The notes beneath the pieces are model-generated. The model saw nothing but the letters and a program-made list of their open reading frames with translations. It searched no databases and had not been told where the DNA came from. A program made the position numbers and the translations under genes. From NCBI RefSeq assembly GCF_900185645.1, contig NZ_FYAM01000024.1:62001-126000 (forward strand): 64,000 bases of DNA, read 5' to 3'. Shown here piece by piece: positions 62,735 to 64,000 of this stretch. This stretch comes from Clostridium sp. BSD9I1 (GTDB taxonomy: Bacteria > Bacillota > Clostridia > Clostridiales > Clostridiaceae). Every line of letters begins with the position of its first letter. The stretch's first letter is position 1.

Positions 62735-63355
62735 TTAAGCTAATCCGACGACTCTTAAAACCTCAGCTTTATTTATTTCTTGAATTGTTCTCATAATATC
62801 ATCTGAAGTCATAACTTGAATTCCTACAGTACTATTCTTCTCTAATTTCACTATGTAGTCCCATGCATTTTGATGTACATTACCAGTAGTAATAATTATC
62901 CCTTGTTTTATTCCTTCAGCAACTATTGCTCCAACTAACTTTTGGCATATTTCTCTACCTATCATAAAGTTTTCTGTTGTAGTAGCATTATCCGTATATC
63001 TTTTGCATTCTACAAATGTAGTAGCATCATTTCTATCAACTAGTATTAGATCCCTGCCCTCATCATTAGTTGCTGGAGTTAAAGTAACGGATTTATATTT
63101 CCCCATGTTTTTAAATAACCATTCAGAAAATATTTCAAACTCTCTACCTTCCATATGCTCAATTTCATGTTTAATATTTTGTAAATCTTCTGAAGTCAAA
63201 ACTCTGTCTCTAAACCTTCTATTATACTCTGCTATATATCTATAGTCCTTATTTATAAACATACTTATCCAGCTGTATAATATTGCTGCTAAAAACAAAA
63301 CTAAAACTATCGTATTAAAATTATTATACAAGAATGATATAATTGATTTTATCAT
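62735..63355 (-). CDS. Membrane-anchored Mrr-type restriction endonuclease domain protein
   Basis: The 206-residue product has one N-terminal membrane helix (about 12-33) and a PD-(D/E)xK nuclease domain of the Mrr type. It has REFEIFSEWLFKNMG and the catalytic set D102 in NDEGRDLILV and E116-x-K118 in FVECKRY. Further blocks are KLVGAIVAEGIKQGIIITTG and the final beta-alpha unit. AGAGGTGAG precedes the ATG. Mrr-like nucleases cut modified DNA; anchored forms are less well understood. It lies alone between terminators just past a tRNA-Leu gene, which suggests accessory DNA. Confidence 0.88.
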   Translation of the reverse strand: MIKSIISFLYNNFNTIVLVLFLAAILYSWISMFINKDYRYIAEYNRRFRDRVLTSEDLQNIKHEIEHMEGREFEIFSEWLFKNMGKYKSVTLTPATNDEGRDLILVDRNDATTFVECKRYTDNATTTENFMIGREICQKLVGAIVAEGIKQGIIITTGNVHQNAWDYIVKLEKNSTVGIQVMTSDDIMRTIQEINKAEVLRVVGLA

Positions 63356-63411
63356 CTACACTCACCTCTATTTGGATATTATTCTCAATTAGCATTGACT
63401 TTATACCTATT

Positions 63412-63450
63412 AAAAGTACCTATAGCTCATACGAACGTATAGGTACTTTT
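63412..63450 (-). terminator. Terminator at the 3' end of the truncated right-edge gene
   Basis: AAAAGTACCTATA (63412-63424) and TATAGGTACTTTT (63438-63450) form a perfect 13-bp stem. It lies about 95 nt after the stop codon of the next gene. Confidence 0.85.
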
Positions 63451-63544
63451 TTATAATTAAAAACAATGATATTACTAAGTTTCACAATAACAATAAAATA
63501 AGAATTAAAAAGTATTAGGTGAGCCGTGCGAACCTTAAAATTTA

Positions 63545-64000
63545 CTAGCTTAAAACTTGCCCTAAATTCTGTAAGGTGAAGTCTGTGTAGAGGATTTGAA
63601 AGTCACTTTCTACAACTAGAGATTTTTTTACTACAGGTCTACATATAACAATTGATGGGAATATATCTTCACTTAGTTCCTGGTATTTATGCTGAAAGTG
63701 ATTTGATTTGTATATCTCCTGTAATTTTGCTATAGATGTGTTATGAGAATAATCTATTTCTACTATTAGTGGTATAAAGTAATCATCATAGTATAATTCT
63801 ATCAGAGCATCAATTTCACGATATTTCTTGCCATCAGTATACACTCTATACTTTTTGCAAAAACTTTCTATTTTAGCACCCATTGCAATTAGTTCTCCAT
63901 ATACATCTAATAGTTTAAGAGCATGTATATTAAGTCTAGTATCTATATAATATATTGCTTCATCACTTACAGAATTTCTATAACGTGCTATTGCTTTCTC
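63545..64000 (-). CDS. Replication-relaxation-like protein, N-terminus beyond the window edge
   Basis: The reading frame is open to the window edge and covers 151 codons plus stop; a start at 63883 is only an internal ATG. The visible part has RYRNSVSDEAIYYIDTRLNIHALKLLDVYGELI, then REIDALIELYYDDYFIPLIVEIDYSHN and a terminal alpha-beta region with FPSIVICRPV. The acidic beta-hairpin followed by VEIDYSHNTSIAKLQEIYKS resembles the replication-relaxation family found on plasmids and integrative elements. The match is by pattern and unverified. It supports an accessory segment at this end. Confidence 0.55.
   Translation of the reverse strand, partial: EKAIARYRNSVSDEAIYYIDTRLNIHALKLLDVYGELIAMGAKIESFCKKYRVYTDGKKYREIDALIELYYDDYFIPLIVEIDYSHNTSIAKLQEIYKSNHFQHKYQELSEDIFPSIVICRPVVKKSLVVESDFQILYTDFTLQNLGQVLS

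Overview
The window is AT-rich chromosomal DNA from an endospore-forming Firmicute. Gene content and order fit Clostridium sensu stricto: gpr-spoIIP, spoIVFA/spoIVFB, mreBCD-mrdA-minCDE-rodA, rplU-prp-rpmA-obgE, a two-subunit GlgC/GlgD ADP-glucose pyrophosphorylase, sigI/rsgI and a complete selenocysteine system. Species cannot be fixed from the sequence alone. Most genes lie on the minus strand; the plus-strand genes are rpsT, dacF, sigI-rsgI and one tRNA-Leu.

Layout. 1-8.5 kb: spoIIP (cut by the window edge), gpr, rpsT, holA, a short ComEC, a holin-like membrane protein, a P-type ATPase homologue that has lost its catalytic motifs, and a DUF503 protein. 8.6-12.9 kb: glycogen synthesis (glgC-glgD-glgA) and an unknown 103-aa protein. 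13.0-18.0 kb: a 40-aa ORF, tRNA-Sec, selB, selA and selD; selD is itself read through an in-frame UGA at codon 15. 18.1-26.3 kb: comEA, dacF, an RluD-type pseudouridine synthase, a LytR-CpsA-Psr protein, yqeK, nadD, yhbY, obgE and the L21-Prp-L27 operon with an L21-type leader. 26.3-32.0 kb: RNase E/G, two linked radical-SAM-type genes and SpoIVFB/SpoIVFA. 32.2-42.4 kb: mgsA, rodA, minE, minD, minC, PBP2, mreD, mreC, mreB, radC and maf, the cell-shape and division block. 42.7-49.4 kb: a secreted DUF5667 protein divergent from sigI-rsgI, a SPOR-like protein, a c-di-AMP riboswitch controlling an NlpC/P60 hydrolase, LUD and GNAT proteins, and an arginine-tract protein. 49.7-54.9 kb: tRNA-Leu(GAG), a lytic transglycosylase, coaE, polA and aroC. 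55.0-62.2 kb: glutaminase, a sigma-54 activator, an M20 amidohydrolase, a second amidohydrolase and an AbgT transporter. A consensus -24/-12 promoter stands in front of the transporter, and a perfect 25-bp palindrome lies about 185 bp further upstream. 62.5-64 kb: tRNA-Leu(CAA), then a membrane-anchored Mrr-type nuclease and a truncated protein resembling the replication-relaxation family, which suggests the start of an accessory segment.

The points most worth following are the catalytically dead P-type ATPase, the sigma-54-controlled AbgT/amidohydrolase/glutaminase cluster of unknown substrate, the hairpin masking the spoIIP ribosome-binding site, the selenocysteine-containing SelD, and several families of dispersed palindromic repeats in the gaps between genes. 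No CRISPR array, insertion sequence or rRNA was seen.
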